Notes: generated by a model not told the origin, from the sequence alone. Shown: positions 17,482 to 27,919, counted from the stretch's first letter. The stretch: DNA of 64,000 nt from an uncultured Clostridia bacterium (GCA_947627135.1 CANQUV010000002.1:1-64000), one strand, 5' to 3'. Program-made: numbers and translations.

Positions 17482-18279
17482 TTAATCATTTGATGCTCCG
17501 GAATTAGAGCCGCCGTTTAGCATTGCAACGATTTGTAAAACATAATATAGAAGTTCCAGCGCAGATATGATGATATCATTTATGTACTGGATATTATAAA
17601 GCTTAAACAGTGATTTTATGTTAGATAATTCTTCTTCAGTTGCCATTTGATTTTCACGGAGAATTTCGTATGCACGCTCTTGAGCCTTTTTCTCCGTTTT
17701 CAAGGTCAGAATTGACAAAAGCAGAGAGAACAGATAGAACAGCAACGCCAAACATACAACTGTAATTGAAATCCAGCCGCTTGAATTAAACAAAAGAACA
17801 TCTAAAAGTACACCTATCACTATTAACGGAATGAATGCAAAGGGTCCAAATGTTATAAGCGGAACAAGCTTGATTCGTTTTTTCATATCGGGATCTCCCT
17901 CTTTGTCGAGCACGGCAAGTGCAGATTTTTGGGCTCCCATAGCAAGTGCGGCAATACTTGTTTTGTTTTTAGTACGCTTTCTTAATCTTACCTTTTTAAA
18001 ATAATGACTGTAACTGTTGCCAAAAAGCATTGAGCCGACGGTTTTAACTTTAATGTGCTGTAAGCCGTTTCTGTCGAGAATTATTCTTGCGGTATCTTCA
18101 CCTGTAAGATGAGAACTGTTTTCAATGCGGTTATATTTATAATATTTAACAGCCAGCACTATACTGATAACCAATGCCACTAATCCCATAATACAAATGA
18201 GTATCAATACTGCTACCATAGCTATAAATAAAGGCACATTCCTGTTTAGAACATCCATCACTTGAGTATAATTATCCAT
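17482..18279 (-). CDS. YugP-like membrane protein, degenerate metallopeptidase
   Basis: 265 residues. The order of segments follows the Zn_peptidase_2 (YugP) family: an N-terminal membrane helix, TGEDTARIILDRNGL, a short extramembrane block, then KLVPLITFG and two to three membrane helices. Where YugP carries the zinc motif HEVGH before a DKEG segment, this protein reads QKSAL before DKEG, so both His ligands and the Glu are gone. It should be a catalytically dead membrane scaffold or regulator. AGGAGA precedes ATG 18279. It follows the STAS gene by 42 nt in the same operon. Confidence 0.7.
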   Translation of the reverse strand: MDNYTQVMDVLNRNVPLFIAMVAVLILICIMGLVALVISIVLAVKYYKYNRIENSSHLTGEDTARIILDRNGLQHIKVKTVGSMLFGNSYSHYFKKVRLRKRTKNKTSIAALAMGAQKSALAVLDKEGDPDMKKRIKLVPLITFGPFAFIPLIVIGVLLDVLLFNSSGWISITVVCLALLFYLFSLLLSILTLKTEKKAQERAYEILRENQMATEEELSNIKSLFKLYNIQYINDIIISALELLYYVLQIVAMLNGGSNSGASND

Positions 18280-18321
18280 AAATTTTCTCCTATAATTATT
18301 ATCTAAAGCTAATTTTCAAAG

Positions 18322-18621
18322 CTAATTTTCAATATTTAAAACAGATGATAAATTAGTAATATTCAGTATCTCCATAACATTTTTGTTGGCAGACCTGACT
18401 ATAAATCCGTCTCTTTCAGACATAAGCTTATGTGCCATAACAAGAACTCTCAAACCAGCCGAAGAAATGTATTCAAGCTTTGATAGATCAAGAATTATTT
18501 TTTTACATTCATCAGCCTGCATCTTTATTTCCGCTTCAAGTTCGGGAGCAGTTAGTGTATCCAATCTTCCGTCTATTGAAATAATTGCTGTCTTATCTTT
18601 TTTAGTTGTATTTATATTCAT
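18322..18621 (-). CDS. STAS-domain anti-anti-sigma factor-like protein
   Basis: 99 residues, a single STAS domain like SpoIIAA/RsbV. ILDLSKLEYISSAGLRVLV holds the phosphorylatable serine pair (Ser53/Ser54). AGGAGG lies before ATG 18621. In partner switching such a protein is phosphorylated by an RsbW-type kinase and released by a PP2C phosphatase. Both kinds are encoded 9-12 kb away around the NRPS, on the opposite strand. It is co-transcribed with the YugP-like gene. A tandem 13-bp repeat (AGCTAATTTTCAA) covers its stop region. Confidence 0.88.
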   Translation of the reverse strand: MNINTTKKDKTAIISIDGRLDTLTAPELEAEIKMQADECKKIILDLSKLEYISSAGLRVLVMAHKLMSERDGFIVRSANKNVMEILNITNLSSVLNIEN

Positions 18622-18736
18622 ATTCTACCTCCTAAATAGTCAAATTTTAATAGATATATTTTATTACAAGTAAGTATAATTGTCAACTTTTAAATGAATT
18701 TTTACTAAAAATTTCAGGTAAACTTTGCTTTTTTTA

Positions 18737-18765
18737 TTGCAAAAATAAATAAAATATGATATATT
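18737..18765 (+). promoter_or_regulatory. Promoter of the MATE-NRPS operon
   Basis: TTGCAA at 18737-18742 and TATATT at 18760-18765, 17 nt apart, reading towards the MATE gene. Transcription would start near 18772, where a block of decamer repeats begins. Confidence 0.55.
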
Positions 18766-18771
18766 AAATGC

Positions 18772-18821
18772 AAATTACATAAAATTACACAAACTTACTT
18801 ATACTTATTTAAACTTACATA
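18772..18821 (+). repeat. Five 10-bp direct repeats in the MATE leader
   Basis: AAATTACATA, AAATTACACA, AACTTACTTA, TACTTATTTA and AACTTACATA follow each other without gaps, one per helical turn, between the promoter and the MATE start. Such phased repeats could bind a regulator cooperatively just downstream of the transcription start. Confidence 0.6.
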
Positions 18822-18840
18822 AAATAAGACGGTGCAAAGA

Positions 18841-20562
18841 ATGACACATACTTTATTAAAGCGAAATGGAAATATAATAAACAAAAAATATCTGGAATAT
18901 TTTTTGCCTACGGTACTTACTGCAATGGCAAACAATATTGCAATTATGGTAGACTCCGTGCTTGTAGGTCAACTGGTAGGAAGCACATCAATGGCGGCAA
19001 TTAACCTGTTGTCTCCGGTTACGCAGCTTTACTTTTCACTGACCATTCTTTTCGGTCTCGGAGCATCAACTATCATTTCTTACGCAAAAGGTATAAACGA
19101 CAAGGAAACAGCAGACAAAACCTTCACTGCCGTGATTGTATCACTTTTGCTGTTCAGTGCTGTGCTGATGACGGTGCAGTTTATTTTTATAAATGATATT
19201 GCGTCCATTCTGACCTCTATCCCGGAGCTTAAACAACAACTTATACTATACTATGTACCGTTTATAATAGGCACTCCTTTTTCAATGTTTTTGCCCAGTA
19301 TTGTTCATTGTATAAGAAGTGACGGCAGACCCACTTTTGCATCAAATCTTATCATAATTTCAAATGCCATAAATCTTACAATGGATATAGTTCTTATGGG
19401 ACCGTTCAAAATGGGAATCATAGGCTCTTCAATAGCTACTGTTATAGGAAATGTGATCGCCTTTGTTATTATGTTAAGCCATTTTAAAAATCCAAATAAT
19501 ACCCTTCACTTCGATTTTTCGGCTGTTAAAAATCTAAAAGAGTTTTTTATAAGCTTTGGTTCAATGTTTACTACTGGTCTTTCAGGTGCGCTGGGAACGC
19601 TTCTTATCGTGGTAAAAATGTTTTTCTTAAACAGTATGATCCAAAACTCCGCAGGCGCAGAGGGTATGGTAGCGATGTCTGTTATTTCATCAAGCCAGAT
19701 ATTTATATCCGCATTTGTAACAGGTGCGTCTCAAACTATGATACCTATCGTAAGCGTATTATTGGGAGAAAAAGACTTTAAGGGCATTAAATTTGCTTTT
19801 AGAAAAGCCGTGTATATTCTTTTGATTGCCAGTACGGCTATTGTGCTTATTATTGAAATATTCCCGGAATTTGTTGCATATCTTTTCGGAAATATGACGC
19901 AAACAGAAATGCTGGTTATTGTTCCTGCTTTGAGGATCAGTTCCTTATCTTTCCATGGTCTTTCGCTGTCTTTTCTTATAATGTATTACTATATGGCAAC
20001 AAAGAAAAAAGGTTTTTCCGTTACAATATCCGTATTAAACGGAATCGCACTCATTATCCCCTGCGCATATTTTATGGACTTGATTTGGGGTATTAACGGA
20101 ATCTGGATATCAATGGTAGTTGCACAATACGGAACTCTGCTTGTTCTGGCTGTAATGGTATTAGTTACCATAAAAAAATCCAAAGGCAAATATAGAAACT
20201 TCTATTTGCTTAACGAAAACAGCAAGAATGAAATTATGTCTGTTTCCGTAAATACAAAACTTTCCGAAAATAAATTTGAAGAATATATAACCGAAAATCT
20301 TATTGTGGATAAAGAAACAAAATCTAATATAGTTTTAGCGGTAAAGCACATTTTTTCTGAAATCAGGTCGGCCGGTTCAAATAAAAACAAAACTGTTGAT
20401 ATGGACTTAAGAATAAGATATGAGGACAATAACTACATTATCCTTATACTCAGTAACGGTAATGAGCTTGACTCTGATAATCTTATTTCTGAAAACATTA
20501 CATACAAAAGCTTTGAATGTACCAATGTTCTGGGAATGAATCAAATCAAAGCAATTATATAG
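18841..20562 (+). CDS. MATE-family exporter with C-terminal ATPase-like domain
   Basis: About 573 residues. Positions 1-450 form a twelve-helix MATE drug/sodium antiporter (MVDSVLVGQLVG in helix 1, a GASTIISYAKG loop). The remaining 120 residues are soluble and look like a diverged HATPase domain of the RsbW/SpoIIAB type: IVLAVKHIFSEI where the N-box would be, ILSNGNELDSDN at the DxGxPFDP position and VLGMNQIKAI at the G2 loop. The key Asn is missing, so ATP binding is doubtful. ATG 18841 or GTG 18832 could start it; neither has a strong ribosome binding site. It is first in the NRPS operon and is likely the product exporter. Confidence 0.8.
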   Translation: MTHTLLKRNGNIINKKYLEYFLPTVLTAMANNIAIMVDSVLVGQLVGSTSMAAINLLSPVTQLYFSLTILFGLGASTIISYAKGINDKETADKTFTAVIVSLLLFSAVLMTVQFIFINDIASILTSIPELKQQLILYYVPFIIGTPFSMFLPSIVHCIRSDGRPTFASNLIIISNAINLTMDIVLMGPFKMGIIGSSIATVIGNVIAFVIMLSHFKNPNNTLHFDFSAVKNLKEFFISFGSMFTTGLSGALGTLLIVVKMFFLNSMIQNSAGAEGMVAMSVISSSQIFISAFVTGASQTMIPIVSVLLGEKDFKGIKFAFRKAVYILLIASTAIVLIIEIFPEFVAYLFGNMTQTEMLVIVPALRISSLSFHGLSLSFLIMYYYMATKKKGFSVTISVLNGIALIIPCAYFMDLIWGINGIWISMVVAQYGTLLVLAVMVLVTIKKSKGKYRNFYLLNENSKNEIMSVSVNTKLSENKFEEYITENLIVDKETKSNIVLAVKHIFSEIRSAGSNKNKTVDMDLRIRYEDNNYIILILSNGNELDSDNLISENITYKSFECTNVLGMNQIKAII

Positions 20563-20626
20563 ATCATAAATAACATGTATAAACCATAAATCACTGCCTC
20601 TCAGTATGAGAAAGGAGTTTTATTAA

Positions 20627-23600
20627 ATGAACACAAAACAATATCCGCTGTCAAAAACAGAGTATGGAATGTATTTCTGCTTTGTATCTGAACCTCAGGG
20701 ACTGGAATACAATCTGCCGTTTACCTTAAAGTTCAGAAAGCCATTAGACATCGAAAGTATAAAAACAGCTCTTTTGAAAGTTATATCAAATCATCCCAAT
20801 TTAAACAGCTGTTTTGTAACAGATGAAGACGGAAAGGTATGGCGGAAATTTTCCGATAAACCGATCAACATTGAAATAATTGAAACCGATAATGAGGATA
20901 TTACTCCATATATAAAGCCATTTGACCTTTCAACCGGACCCTGTATGAGAGCGTTCATATTTGACCGTTCAGACAATGTAGAGCTTCTCTTTGATGTTCA
21001 TCATATTATATTTGACGGCACCTCATCCGAAATATTTGTTCGTGAACTTGACGCAGCTTTCCGCGGCGAGAAATTGATTCCCGAAGAATATTCTGCGGTT
21101 GATTTTGCAGCTGAAGAACAAAAACACCTTCAAACAGATGAATTTGATAAAGGACGCAGCTATTATACAACGCTCCTTGATGAAGCCGAAACAGATACGA
21201 TTCCTCTTCCGGATAAAGATTCTAAAAAAACATTTGCAAACAGCATAAAATACATATTAAAACAAACAACTCCCGATGAGATACGCACATTTTCGCATAA
21301 AAATCAAATTAAAACGAGTGCATTGTTTTATTCAGCATTCGGTTATGTTTTGTCTAAATATACTGGCAGTGAAAACAGCGTGTTCTCCACTGTATTTAAC
21401 GGACGCAGCAAACAAATTTCAAATACTGTTGGAATGTTTGTAAAGACCTTTCCCGTTGTTTGCAAAGCATATAACGGCAAAATTATTGATTACATAAGAA
21501 AAATTGACGAGCAGATAAACAACAGCCGAAGTCACAGCCTGTTTTCCTATGCGGATATATGTGCCGAGATGAATATAAATCCACAGGTTTATTTTGCTTA
21601 TCAGGGAGATTTTGCAAATACAAAGCCTGTTTCCGTATGCGGACAGGATACATATTGCGTACTTAATTTTACAAATGCACTAAAGGCAGAGCTTAACTTT
21701 ATTCTTTACCGCCAAGAGGGAACATTTGTAATTGAATGTGAATATAACGCAGGCAAATACACCGAAGGATTTATTACCGGTATTCTTGAAGCATTAGATA
21801 AAGCCGTAAATGAATTTACTTGCAGGAACGAGCTCAGTGAGGTTGACATTTTAAGCGAAAATCAACTTGAACTGCTTGATTCATTTAACAATACTTATGT
21901 ATCTTATGACGACACAAAAACATTTATTGATTTATTCCGTGAACAGGTGAAGCTCCGTTCGGAAAAGACCGCTCTTGTTTTCAAGGAGAACAGTTACACC
22001 TACAAGGAACTTGATGAAATAACAGATAAAATTGCTGGATATCTTCGCAGCAAAGGCTGCACGACAGAGGACGCCGTTGCAGTTTTAGTAGGTCGTTGTG
22101 AATATATGACCATTTGTTCAATCGGCGTATTAAAATCAGGTGCGGCATACGAACCGCTTGACCCTACACATCCCGCTGAACGCTTGCAATTTATGATAAA
22201 GGATGCAAACGCTAAAATGCTTATTGCAGACGAACAGTTTTTGCACCTTGTACCTGACTTTACAGGTGATATTCTTAAAATAAGCGATATACAAGGTCTG
22301 CCTGCTTGTACAACTCCCCTGCCAGCCCCCGCTCCCAAAGATTTGTTTGTATTGCTTTACACGTCCGGTTCAACAGGAACACCAAAGGGCTGTATGCTAA
22401 CGCACGGAAACCTTACAAACTTTATTCACTGGTCACACAGAATCAATGAAATAACAGAAGAAAGCTCATCAGCAGCGTATGCAAGCTATGGTTTTGACGC
22501 TCACATGATGGATATTTACCCCTATTTATCCTTCGGAGGAACCGAGTATATAATCCCTGAAGAAAACCGTCTTGATTTAATGTGGATAAACGATTACTGC
22601 AAAGAAAACGGTATTACAAACTTATTTATGACAACTCAAGTAGGCAGAGCGTTTATGACCTCAGTAGACAATATTGCCCCTAAAATAATTAGTACAGGCG
22701 GAGAAACCTTAGTGCCTTTTGAACCTGTTCAGGGAGTTAAATTTTACAACCTTTACGGACCTACCGAGTGTACTATTATTTCCACTGCATTTTTGGTAGA
22801 TAAATATTATGACCCGTTTCCTATCGGAAAACCTGTCAACAATGCTCATGTGTATATTGTTGACAAACAGTTGAGAAGACTGCCCGTAGGAGCAGTAGGC
22901 GAGCTTTGTATTTCAGGACCGCTTGTATCAAGAGGATATCTTAACCGACCTGAACAAACGGAAAAAACTTATGTTAAAAACCCCTTTGACAACGATAAAT
23001 CCCACAGTGTACTTTACCATACAGGGGATATCGTTAAATTCATGAACGACGGCAACCTCGCCTATGTGGGCAGACGTGACGGAATGGTAAAAATCAGAGG
23101 TTACCGTATAGAGCTGTCCGAGGTTGAAGCAGTTATAAGAGATTACCCGGGTATAAACGACGCAACTGTTGTAGCAAAAGATCTAACAACAGGCGGAAAG
23201 TGTATTGTTGCATATATAGTTTCCGACGAAAAGGTAGATATTGACAAGCTAAAGGACTTTATCGGCGAGAAAAAACCGTACTTTATGATACCCGAAGCAA
23301 TAATGCAGATAGACAGAATCCCCCTTAATGTAAACGGAAAGGTCGATAAGCGAAAGCTTCCTGAAATCAAAACAGGAACTATGGAAAAATCAGAAGAAAC
23401 ACCAAACCGTTCGCTTACATCTCTTGAAATAAAAATTATCGATATAATAAAGAATATAACAGGAAATGATGAGGATATCAGTGTTTCAGCCGATTTAATG
23501 CATATCGGTATGACATCCCTGTCAATAATAAAGCTTGCTGTTGAACTTAACAAAACCTTTGGCTATAATGCAGAGATCAAAAAGCTGATGAAAGGCTGTA

Positions 23601-26600
23601 CTGTATTGTCTCTTGAAGAGGATATCATTGAACATCTTTTAGCAAACATAGGTACTGAAAAAGGTACTTCCGAAGAAAGTAAATCTTCTGACAGCATCAA
23701 TAAAAAGGATTATGTTCCTCTTTCCTACACTCAGTACGGTGTTTACTCCGAATGTATGAAACATCCCGGAGACACCTTCTACAATATACCGTATTTCTAT
23801 AAGTTTCCTCTCTCCTTTAATGAAGAAAAGCTGGCTCAAGCAGTAGAAAAGGTAGTTTTTGCACACCCATACCTTTTCACCCGTCTTACTGTTAAAGATG
23901 ATGATGTAGTGCAGATCAAACAGAGCCCGGAAGGTTTCAGTGTTTCTGTTAAAAATATGGATGAAAAAGAACTCGAAAGCTACAAAAACAGCTTTATTAA
24001 ACCATATAACCTAATGAATTCACGGCTGTTTAGAATTGAAGTAGTTAAAACTGAAAAGGGAATTTATCTCTTCTTAGACTTTCACCATATTATATTTGAC
24101 GGCGGTTCATTGGGTCTGTTTATTGAGGAAGTAAAAAACTGTTACGAGGGCGGTAAGATTTCTGCTGAAACATACACCTACTTTGATTATGTAAATGAGG
24201 AAATCAAAAACAATTCAAGTGAGGAATTTAAAGCTGCAGAAAAATATGTTTCCGATATGCTATCTCAGTGCGAAGGTGCAGATGAAATCACCTCAGATTT
24301 AGGAGGTCTGCCTGAAAACGGATGCCCTGCAATGGTATCGGTACCCTTTGATATGAAACATATATCACAGTTCTGCACCGAAAACAACGTTACCCCTGCA
24401 CATTTGTTCCTTGCTTCCGTTATGTATGTTGTTTCAAGATTTACTAACAGCCGTAATGCTTATATTAATACTATCAGTAACGGGCGTTCCGATATGAGAC
24501 TAAACAACTGCTTCGGAATGTTTGTAAAAACATTGCCTTTAGGTTTGGAAATTCAGGATGTTTCCGCTATTGAGCTTGTTAAGTCTGCAAAGGATTTGCT
24601 TATTAATTCAATTTCCAATGAAATTTATCCTTATGCGGATGTCTGCCGAAAATTTAATTACGCTCCGAATATTATGTATGCTTACCAGATTGGTGTATCT
24701 GATGACATTTATATTGACAATGAGTTAATTGAACATGATATGATAGGTCAGCGAAAAGTTAAATTTAAAACAGGCATTTATATTGAAGACAATAACGGTC
24801 AGGAATGTATTGACATATTGTATAACGACGCTGTATGCAGCAAAGAACTCATGGAAACATTTGCAAATGCTATTGCAACCGTTACCGAAAAAATTATAAC
24901 TTCTCCTGAACAAAAAGTTCGTAAAATTTCAATGCTTAATGAAAAAGATTCTGTAAAAATCGAAGGCTTTTCACAAACGGAAATCAAAGAACCAAAAATT
25001 AAGCTTTTGCACGAGCTTTTTGAAAAGCAAGTTTCTTTAAATCCCAATAAAACAGCCCTTGTCGCCTGCGACGGCAAATATACATACTCACAGCTTGATA
25101 AACGTGCAAACATAATTGCCAACAGCCTGATTTTAAATGGCGTAAAAAAAGGCTCCAGAGTAGTTATTCTTCTTAAAAGGACCTCACAGTTCTTTGCCTC
25201 TATGTTCGGTATTCTTAAAGCAGGAGCAGCATTTATTCCGACCTGCCCCGAATATCCTCAGGAACGAATTGAAAACATAATTGAGGACAGCGGAGCTGAT
25301 TTTGTTATAACCTTTGGTGAGCATCTTAACCGTTATGAAAAGACGGTTGATATTGCGGAACTTGAAAAAGGCAATAATGACGTAAAACCCTCAGTTGACA
25401 TCTCTCCTGAGGATCTTGCATATCTTATTTACACTTCGGGTTCAACAGGCAAACCAAAGGGCGTAATGCTCAGGCATATAGGTATTGCAAGCTATTTGAC
25501 ATATAATGAAAACAATATTCAAATAAGCTATATTAAGGAAAATTGTTCCTGCTACGGTTCCGTTACCACAATTTCATTTGATATGTCACTTAAAGAAACC
25601 GCAGGCTCTCTTTGTAACGGTCTTACACTTGCCTTTGCAGACGATGAGCAGACTACAAACCCCATATCTCTTTCACAATTCTTTAAAGAAAATAATGTTG
25701 ATGTTTTTAATGCAACACCATCAAGATTACTTCTTTATATGGAACTCCCCGAATTTGCACAAGCAATGAAAAACTGCAAAGTAATCCTTTCAGGCGGAGA
25801 AAATTATCCATATAAGCTTTTACAAGTTCTTAAAGAAAAAACAAACGCAAAAATTATCAACACCTACGGTCCTACTGAAATCACGGTTTCGTCAAACGCA
25901 AAAGACCTTACCTTCACCGATGAAATTTCCGTAGGAAAGCCATTGTTGAATTATAAAGAATATATAGTTGACCTTGATGATAACAAACTGCCTGCAAGAG
26001 TAACAGGTGAATTGATTATCGGCGGTTTAGGCGTTGCTATGGGATATAATAATTTGCCTGAACAAACGGAGAAATCATTTATCGAATATGAAGGACAGAG
26101 ATTCTACCGTTCCGGCGATTATGCAAAATGGACCGAAAACGGTGATGTAATTATTCTCGGAAGAAAAGATAATCAGGTAAAATTAAGAGGTCTGCGTATA
26201 GAACTCGGAGAAATCGAAAAATGTCTTGCAAATATTGAGGGTATCCGCTCTGCCGTAGCAGTTATCAAAAAACTTGGAAACGAAGATAACATTTGTGCTT
26301 ATTACACTGCCGACAGACAAATGGATATAGAATTTCTAAAGCAAGAGCTTAAGAAAACTCTTACAGAATATATGATCCCTGCCTCCTTTAATCAGCTTGA
26401 AGAGCTTCCTCTTACCCCTAACGGCAAGGTAAATCTTAAAGCTTTAAGCGAACCTGTTATTGCAGATAAAATTGAAAAGAAAATAGAAAAGCCTGCCAAC
26501 GTTGTGGAAAAACAGTTCTGTAAAATTTTTGGTAATATTTTAAATATTGACGAGGTATCTGCAACTGACAGTTTCTTTGATTTAGGCGGTACATCGCTTA

Positions 26601-27919
26601 CAGTAACAAGAGTTGTAATTGAAGCAAGCAAAATAGATTACAGTATAGCTTACGGTGATGTATTCTCATATCCGACTCCCAGAATGCTTTCAAAACTTGT
26701 AATTGGTTCAGAAAAAAGCGATGATGGTTTTGATAATCTTGAAAACTATGATTACAGCAACATTGAAACCGTTCTTGCCAAAAATACTGTTGATAGTTTC
26801 TTAAAGGGAGAAAAACAGATAATCGGCGATGTAATTCTTACAGGCGCAACCGGTTTCCTAGGAATACATATTCTCTATGAACTTCTCAAAAATTATAACG
26901 ATACTGTATATTGTCTGCTGAGAGGCAAAGGCGAAGCCTCTGCACAGGAGAGACTTCAAAATATGTTCTATTATTATTTTGAAGAGAACATATTGGAAGT
27001 ATATGGCAAAAGAGTACAGATTATTGACGGCAATATTACAAGAAAAGAAGCATTTGACAAACTTTCTGAAATTAAAGCCGATACATTCATAAATTGTGCC
27101 GCAAATGTTAAGCACTTTTCAAAAGGTACGGATATTGAGGACGTAAACTATCACGGCGTACAAAATATACTTGAATTCTGTAAAAACACAGGAATAAGAC
27201 TTGTTCATGTTTCTACAATGAGCGTAGGCGGCATGTTTGTTGGTGAACCGGGAGATGTTACCCATTTAAAAGAAAATCAGCTGTACTTCGGCCAAACACT
27301 GAACTCCAAATACACAAACGCAAAATTCCTTGCAGAGCGTGAAATTCTGGAAAATGCCGCAAATGGAATGAATGTAAAGATAATGAGAGTAGGAACATTA
27401 GCCCCGAGAGAAAGAGACGGAGAATATCAGATAAACTTTACCACCAACAGTTTTATGGGCAGACTTAAATCCACCTCCATTATCGGCTCTTATCCCTATG
27501 ACAGTATGGATGCACCTTTTGAACTTTCACCTATTGATTACACCGCAAAGGCTATTCTCCTGCTTGCACAGACACCAAGGGATTGTACCGTGTTCCACCC
27601 ATATAACAATCATTCACTGCTTATGAATGATTTATATCTGGAAATGGATATAACAGGACTTAATGCCCATCCCGTTGAGGATGAAGAGTATGAAAGAGAT
27701 TTGGATGAAGCAAAGAAAAACCCTGAAAAAGCAAAAGTTTTATCAAGCTTTATTGCATACGAGAATATGGGTCACGGCAAAAAAACCTATTCCGTAGGCA
27801 AAAGTAATGCTTTCACAATGCAGATACTTTACAGACTTGGTTTCAGATGGCCTGTTACCTCTCTTGACTATATGAAAAGATTTCTTGTAGCTTTAGAAGG
27901 ACTGGATTTTTTTGAATAA
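20627..27919 (+). CDS. Dimodular NRPS with terminal reductase (C-A-T-C-A-T-R)
   Basis: 2430 residues. The starter condensation domain has HHIIFDG at 125-131. A1 has YTSGSTGTPKG near 577 and NGKVDK near 902; T1 has GMTSLS near 965. C2 has HHIIFDG near 1152, A2 has YTSGSTGKPKG near 1602, and T2 has DLGGTSL near 1985. The thioester reductase has TGATGFLG near 2072 and YTNAK near 2229. The product should be a dipeptide released as an aldehyde, which can cyclise to a pyrazinone, as known for gut clostridial NRPSs. The starter C domain suggests N-acylation. Specificity residues read by alignment begin DAM- (A1) and DMK- (A2); substrates are not assigned. AAAGGAG precedes ATG 20627. Confidence 0.93.
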   Translation: MNTKQYPLSKTEYGMYFCFVSEPQGLEYNLPFTLKFRKPLDIESIKTALLKVISNHPNLNSCFVTDEDGKVWRKFSDKPINIEIIETDNEDITPYIKPFDLSTGPCMRAFIFDRSDNVELLFDVHHIIFDGTSSEIFVRELDAAFRGEKLIPEEYSAVDFAAEEQKHLQTDEFDKGRSYYTTLLDEAETDTIPLPDKDSKKTFANSIKYILKQTTPDEIRTFSHKNQIKTSALFYSAFGYVLSKYTGSENSVFSTVFNGRSKQISNTVGMFVKTFPVVCKAYNGKIIDYIRKIDEQINNSRSHSLFSYADICAEMNINPQVYFAYQGDFANTKPVSVCGQDTYCVLNFTNALKAELNFILYRQEGTFVIECEYNAGKYTEGFITGILEALDKAVNEFTCRNELSEVDILSENQLELLDSFNNTYVSYDDTKTFIDLFREQVKLRSEKTALVFKENSYTYKELDEITDKIAGYLRSKGCTTEDAVAVLVGRCEYMTICSIGVLKSGAAYEPLDPTHPAERLQFMIKDANAKMLIADEQFLHLVPDFTGDILKISDIQGLPACTTPLPAPAPKDLFVLLYTSGSTGTPKGCMLTHGNLTNFIHWSHRINEITEESSSAAYASYGFDAHMMDIYPYLSFGGTEYIIPEENRLDLMWINDYCKENGITNLFMTTQVGRAFMTSVDNIAPKIISTGGETLVPFEPVQGVKFYNLYGPTECTIISTAFLVDKYYDPFPIGKPVNNAHVYIVDKQLRRLPVGAVGELCISGPLVSRGYLNRPEQTEKTYVKNPFDNDKSHSVLYHTGDIVKFMNDGNLAYVGRRDGMVKIRGYRIELSEVEAVIRDYPGINDATVVAKDLTTGGKCIVAYIVSDEKVDIDKLKDFIGEKKPYFMIPEAIMQIDRIPLNVNGKVDKRKLPEIKTGTMEKSEETPNRSLTSLEIKIIDIIKNITGNDEDISVSADLMHIGMTSLSIIKLAVELNKTFGYNAEIKKLMKGCTVLSLEEDIIEHLLANIGTEKGTSEESKSSDSINKKDYVPLSYTQYGVYSECMKHPGDTFYNIPYFYKFPLSFNEEKLAQAVEKVVFAHPYLFTRLTVKDDDVVQIKQSPEGFSVSVKNMDEKELESYKNSFIKPYNLMNSRLFRIEVVKTEKGIYLFLDFHHIIFDGGSLGLFIEEVKNCYEGGKISAETYTYFDYVNEEIKNNSSEEFKAAEKYVSDMLSQCEGADEITSDLGGLPENGCPAMVSVPFDMKHISQFCTENNVTPAHLFLASVMYVVSRFTNSRNAYINTISNGRSDMRLNNCFGMFVKTLPLGLEIQDVSAIELVKSAKDLLINSISNEIYPYADVCRKFNYAPNIMYAYQIGVSDDIYIDNELIEHDMIGQRKVKFKTGIYIEDNNGQECIDILYNDAVCSKELMETFANAIATVTEKIITSPEQKVRKISMLNEKDSVKIEGFSQTEIKEPKIKLLHELFEKQVSLNPNKTALVACDGKYTYSQLDKRANIIANSLILNGVKKGSRVVILLKRTSQFFASMFGILKAGAAFIPTCPEYPQERIENIIEDSGADFVITFGEHLNRYEKTVDIAELEKGNNDVKPSVDISPEDLAYLIYTSGSTGKPKGVMLRHIGIASYLTYNENNIQISYIKENCSCYGSVTTISFDMSLKETAGSLCNGLTLAFADDEQTTNPISLSQFFKENNVDVFNATPSRLLLYMELPEFAQAMKNCKVILSGGENYPYKLLQVLKEKTNAKIINTYGPTEITVSSNAKDLTFTDEISVGKPLLNYKEYIVDLDDNKLPARVTGELIIGGLGVAMGYNNLPEQTEKSFIEYEGQRFYRSGDYAKWTENGDVIILGRKDNQVKLRGLRIELGEIEKCLANIEGIRSAVAVIKKLGNEDNICAYYTADRQMDIEFLKQELKKTLTEYMIPASFNQLEELPLTPNGKVNLKALSEPVIADKIEKKIEKPANVVEKQFCKIFGNILNIDEVSATDSFFDLGGTSLTVTRVVIEASKIDYSIAYGDVFSYPTPRMLSKLVIGSEKSDDGFDNLENYDYSNIETVLAKNTVDSFLKGEKQIIGDVILTGATGFLGIHILYELLKNYNDTVYCLLRGKGEASAQERLQNMFYYYFEENILEVYGKRVQIIDGNITRKEAFDKLSEIKADTFINCAANVKHFSKGTDIEDVNYHGVQNILEFCKNTGIRLVHVSTMSVGGMFVGEPGDVTHLKENQLYFGQTLNSKYTNAKFLAEREILENAANGMNVKIMRVGTLAPRERDGEYQINFTTNSFMGRLKSTSIIGSYPYDSMDAPFELSPIDYTAKAILLLAQTPRDCTVFHPYNNHSLLMNDLYLEMDITGLNAHPVEDEEYERDLDEAKKNPEKAKVLSSFIAYENMGHGKKTYSVGKSNAFTMQILYRLGFRWPVTSLDYMKRFLVALEGLDFFE

